Assembly: GCA_020687485.1 (NCBI GenBank)
Contig: JAJEQR010000003.1
Location: 51,639 to 115,638 of the forward strand
DNA length: 64,000 nt
Origin: Hominifimenecus microfluidus
GTDB lineage: Bacteria > Bacillota > Clostridia > Lachnospirales > Lachnospiraceae
Reading direction: 5' to 3'
In this document: piece after piece, positions 62,452 through 64,000 of the stretch
How the letters are laid out: each line of letters starts with the position of its first letter
Position numbering within the stretch: position 1 is the first letter of the stretch
Translations under genes and position numbers: made by a program
Notes under the pieces: generated by a model
The model's input: only the letters and a program-made list of their open reading frames with translations
What the model was told of the DNA's origin: nothing
Database searches by the model: none

Positions 62452-62544
62452 GATTTTTTCTCCTTTGTTCTCGTATTGTACACGGGATTCCCGGATTCTG
62501 CAAGGGGAGGATGCAGTGTTTTCCGAAATCAAAAATTAAAACAG

Positions 62545-62573
62545 TTGACAAAACGAGACTAATCGCATATGCT
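62545..62573 (+). promoter_or_regulatory. Promoter of the AT-rich membrane gene
   Basis: Perfect TTGACA (62545-62550) and TATGCT (62568-62573) with 17-base spacing. The long AT-rich leader to 62687 shows no clear motif. Confidence 0.65.
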
Positions 62574-62687
62574 TGAAAAGAAATTCCGGAATTTATAATC
62601 AAATGCAATGTGAAATAAGATTATTCTAAAATATCTAATCTTATATTTTATTTGTGTACTCTTTTTGAGAAAAAGGAAGAAGGCAAT

Positions 62688-63617
62688 ATGAAGTTTTTAT
62701 ATATAATATTTGGGTTAATGTATGTCTCTACGCTTATAATGATAATTAAAAAATATATTGAAATTGGAAAAAAAACAGAATATTATGATAGTATGGAAGC
62801 GATATATCAGTACGATCCTCGCCTTCGAAATTTGAAGGGCTATGAGCTTTCCAGAGCAACAAGAGAGTGTGAGGGCGGAAATTATGTTGTAGTTATTGTG
62901 GGGATGTTCTTGTCGGTAATAAATACTGCGATATACTATTTGATAAGGACATTCTTGCGTCCACAGGGAAGCGTAATGCTTTTACCAGAGCTGGAAGGTA
63001 TGGGAATTGTCTTTATCACAGGAAGTGTATTTTATTCCGTTTTGGTATATTGCCTGTGCGCATATGCAAAATCAGGATTTTGGCAGTTGGTTGCGCTGCA
63101 TTCGCTTACACTGGATAATGGAACTCGTAACTGTAGCAAAAGTCGGGCATTAAGAAGGCAATTACTCATGCTTGGAGGAATTTTTGTCATATATTTTCCA
63201 GCTCATTTTCTTTATACATTTGATTATACATACTTGGATGGGGAAAAAATAGTGAGTAATACACTGTTCAATTTACATGAAGAAGTGTATCAATTAGATA
63301 AATGTAAAGGCGTTGTGCTGAGATATGAAAAAAGAATCAGTAAGCATGAGAGTCATATAGAATATGACTTACATATTATACGGAACGATGGAATGCAGCT
63401 GAGACTGGGAGATATGAATTCAGAGGGAACCGGACGAGAATGCAGCAGTGAAAAAAGGATGCTTGTATCAGAAAAACTATTTGATTATGGTGTACAGCTG
63501 ATAAAACCGGATATGACAGAGGTGGAGTTTTATGCAGTATTGGACTGTGGCGGTGAGGACTTTCTCCAATTCTATTATCCGGAGCTATGTGAATTGTATG
63601 GCATTTTCAAGGAATAA
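62688..63617 (+). CDS. Hypothetical membrane protein, AT-rich
   Basis: ATG 62688 follows AAGGAAGAAGGC and gives 309 residues; the frame extends upstream without a ribosome site. Four hydrophobic helices are seen: residues 2-21, about 75-95 (VVVIVGMFLSVINTAIYYLI), about 105-135 and about 165-185 (LMLGGIFVIYFPAHFLYTF). A soluble C-terminal domain follows (DKCKGVVLRYEKRISKHESH, LHIIRNDGMQLRLGD). Codon use is clearly more AT-rich than the housekeeping genes beside it, hinting at transfer. No family is recognised. Confidence 0.7.
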   Translation: MKFLYIIFGLMYVSTLIMIIKKYIEIGKKTEYYDSMEAIYQYDPRLRNLKGYELSRATRECEGGNYVVVIVGMFLSVINTAIYYLIRTFLRPQGSVMLLPELEGMGIVFITGSVFYSVLVYCLCAYAKSGFWQLVALHSLTLDNGTRNCSKSRALRRQLLMLGGIFVIYFPAHFLYTFDYTYLDGEKIVSNTLFNLHEEVYQLDKCKGVVLRYEKRISKHESHIEYDLHIIRNDGMQLRLGDMNSEGTGRECSSEKRMLVSEKLFDYGVQLIKPDMTEVEFYAVLDCGGEDFLQFYYPELCELYGIFKE

Positions 63618-63901
63618 TAGCAGGAGCTATGCTTTTCGTAAAAATGGAACGCTTACAGGAATGCAGAAATTGAAACTCATACATTGTAGTAGAATATTGA
63701 TAACACATTAAACCAGAATTATTCATGGCGCAATTTTCAGGTTAAAGATTGCTCCGTGAATTTCTGCCAGAAATCAATCCGGCTTGAAAATTGACGATGA
63801 CATCTCATTTGCAAAAACAGAAAGTTACCTAAAAAAAGGCAGACTATCCCTGCTGTTATAAACAACTGCGTTTGAGATTGCCAAGGTCCACGAGTTACAG
63901 T
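63618..63901. other. AT-rich stretch without recognised gene
   Basis: No open frame of note. On the minus strand a weak GCAG/CTGC hairpin followed by CTTTTTTT (about 63834-63860) could end a gene entering from the right edge. Confidence 0.4.
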
Positions 63902-64000
63902 TTATTCCAACTGTGGCTGTAGTCTCCGGATGTTGGAGAGTGTTTCGTAATACTCTCTCTTATACGGACAGCTGCTGCACAGTTTGAATATAATATACCT
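63902..64000 (-). CDS. Possible C-terminal end of a gene running in from the right edge
   Basis: On the minus strand 32 codons are open from the edge to TAA 63904-63902, reading LCSSCPYKREYYETLSNIRR and ending LQPQLE. The composition looks protein-like and a hairpin with a T-run follows. With so little sequence the call is tentative. Confidence 0.3.
   Translation of the reverse strand, partial: RYIIFKLCSSCPYKREYYETLSNIRRLQPQLE

Overview
The window looks like a chromosomal segment of an anaerobic, Gram-positive Clostridia bacterium, most likely a Lachnospiraceae relative. Supporting signs are a GC content near 50 %, strong AGGAGG ribosome binding sites, a glgC-glgD pair, a MecA adaptor, a pth-mfd-foldase order, a clostridial 2[4Fe-4S] ferredoxin, a tetrahydrofolate riboswitch before folE and monoderm-type lipoproteins. 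I saw no rRNA, tRNA, insertion sequence or CRISPR array.

Layout. (1) 1-670: truncated zinc-ribbon membrane protein. (2) 828-15666: a self-contained siphophage-type tail module. It has an ImmR-like repressor and ImmA-like peptidase facing a Cro-like gene across divergent promoters and a 17-bp palindrome. These are followed by tail terminator, major tail protein, a frameshifting chaperone pair, tape measure, Dit, baseplate protein, Gp37-like protein, two S74-chaperone fibres, holin genes and an endolysin. Head, portal, terminase, integrase and replication genes are all absent. The best reading is an F-type (flexible, non-contractile) tailocin. A small membrane-protein gene lies antisense inside the tail operon, with its own promoter and a second, frameshifted copy in a diverged tandem duplication. 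It is the best candidate in the window for something undescribed. (3) 15674-16153: unknown gene abutting the lysin. (4) 16340-21713: YknXYZ/MacAB-type ABC transporter with two different adaptors. (5) 21724-24816: folate operon (THF riboswitch, folE, HD protein, folP, folB-folK fusion). (6) 24936-28602: S-adenosylhomocysteine (SAH) salvage: deaminase and SAH/SIH hydrolase around a LysR gene. (7) 28713-38562: MATE pump with a structured leader, DUF1858 protein, ferredoxin, MerR, MecA, a GH18 protein and a YhaN/SbcD-like pair. (8) 38803-41186: glgC-glgD. (9) 41294-42306: truncated, repeat-frameshifted AlbA_2-family regulator. (10) 42365-53838: LysR-controlled catabolic cluster (enolase-superfamily dehydratase, AroE-like and AroQ-like enzymes, TctCBA transporter, cupin, LarA-like, split UxaA/SuyAB-like enzyme, FAD oxidoreductase). 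(11) 54051-62451: pth, mfd, PrsA-like foldase, P-type ATPase, CYTH protein. (12) 62688-64000: AT-rich membrane protein and the end of a possible gene.

How the genes work together. In the tail module, the repressor should hold the single long tail operon off until the ImmA-like peptidase relieves it. Holin and lysin would then release headless tails. In the catabolic cluster, an acid imported by TctABC would be oxidised and dehydrated by paralogues of shikimate-pathway enzymes whose active sites have diverged. The LarA-like, UxaA-like and FAD enzymes would then process the open-chain products. The substrate is not known; a quinate- or shikimate-like cyclic acid is my best guess.
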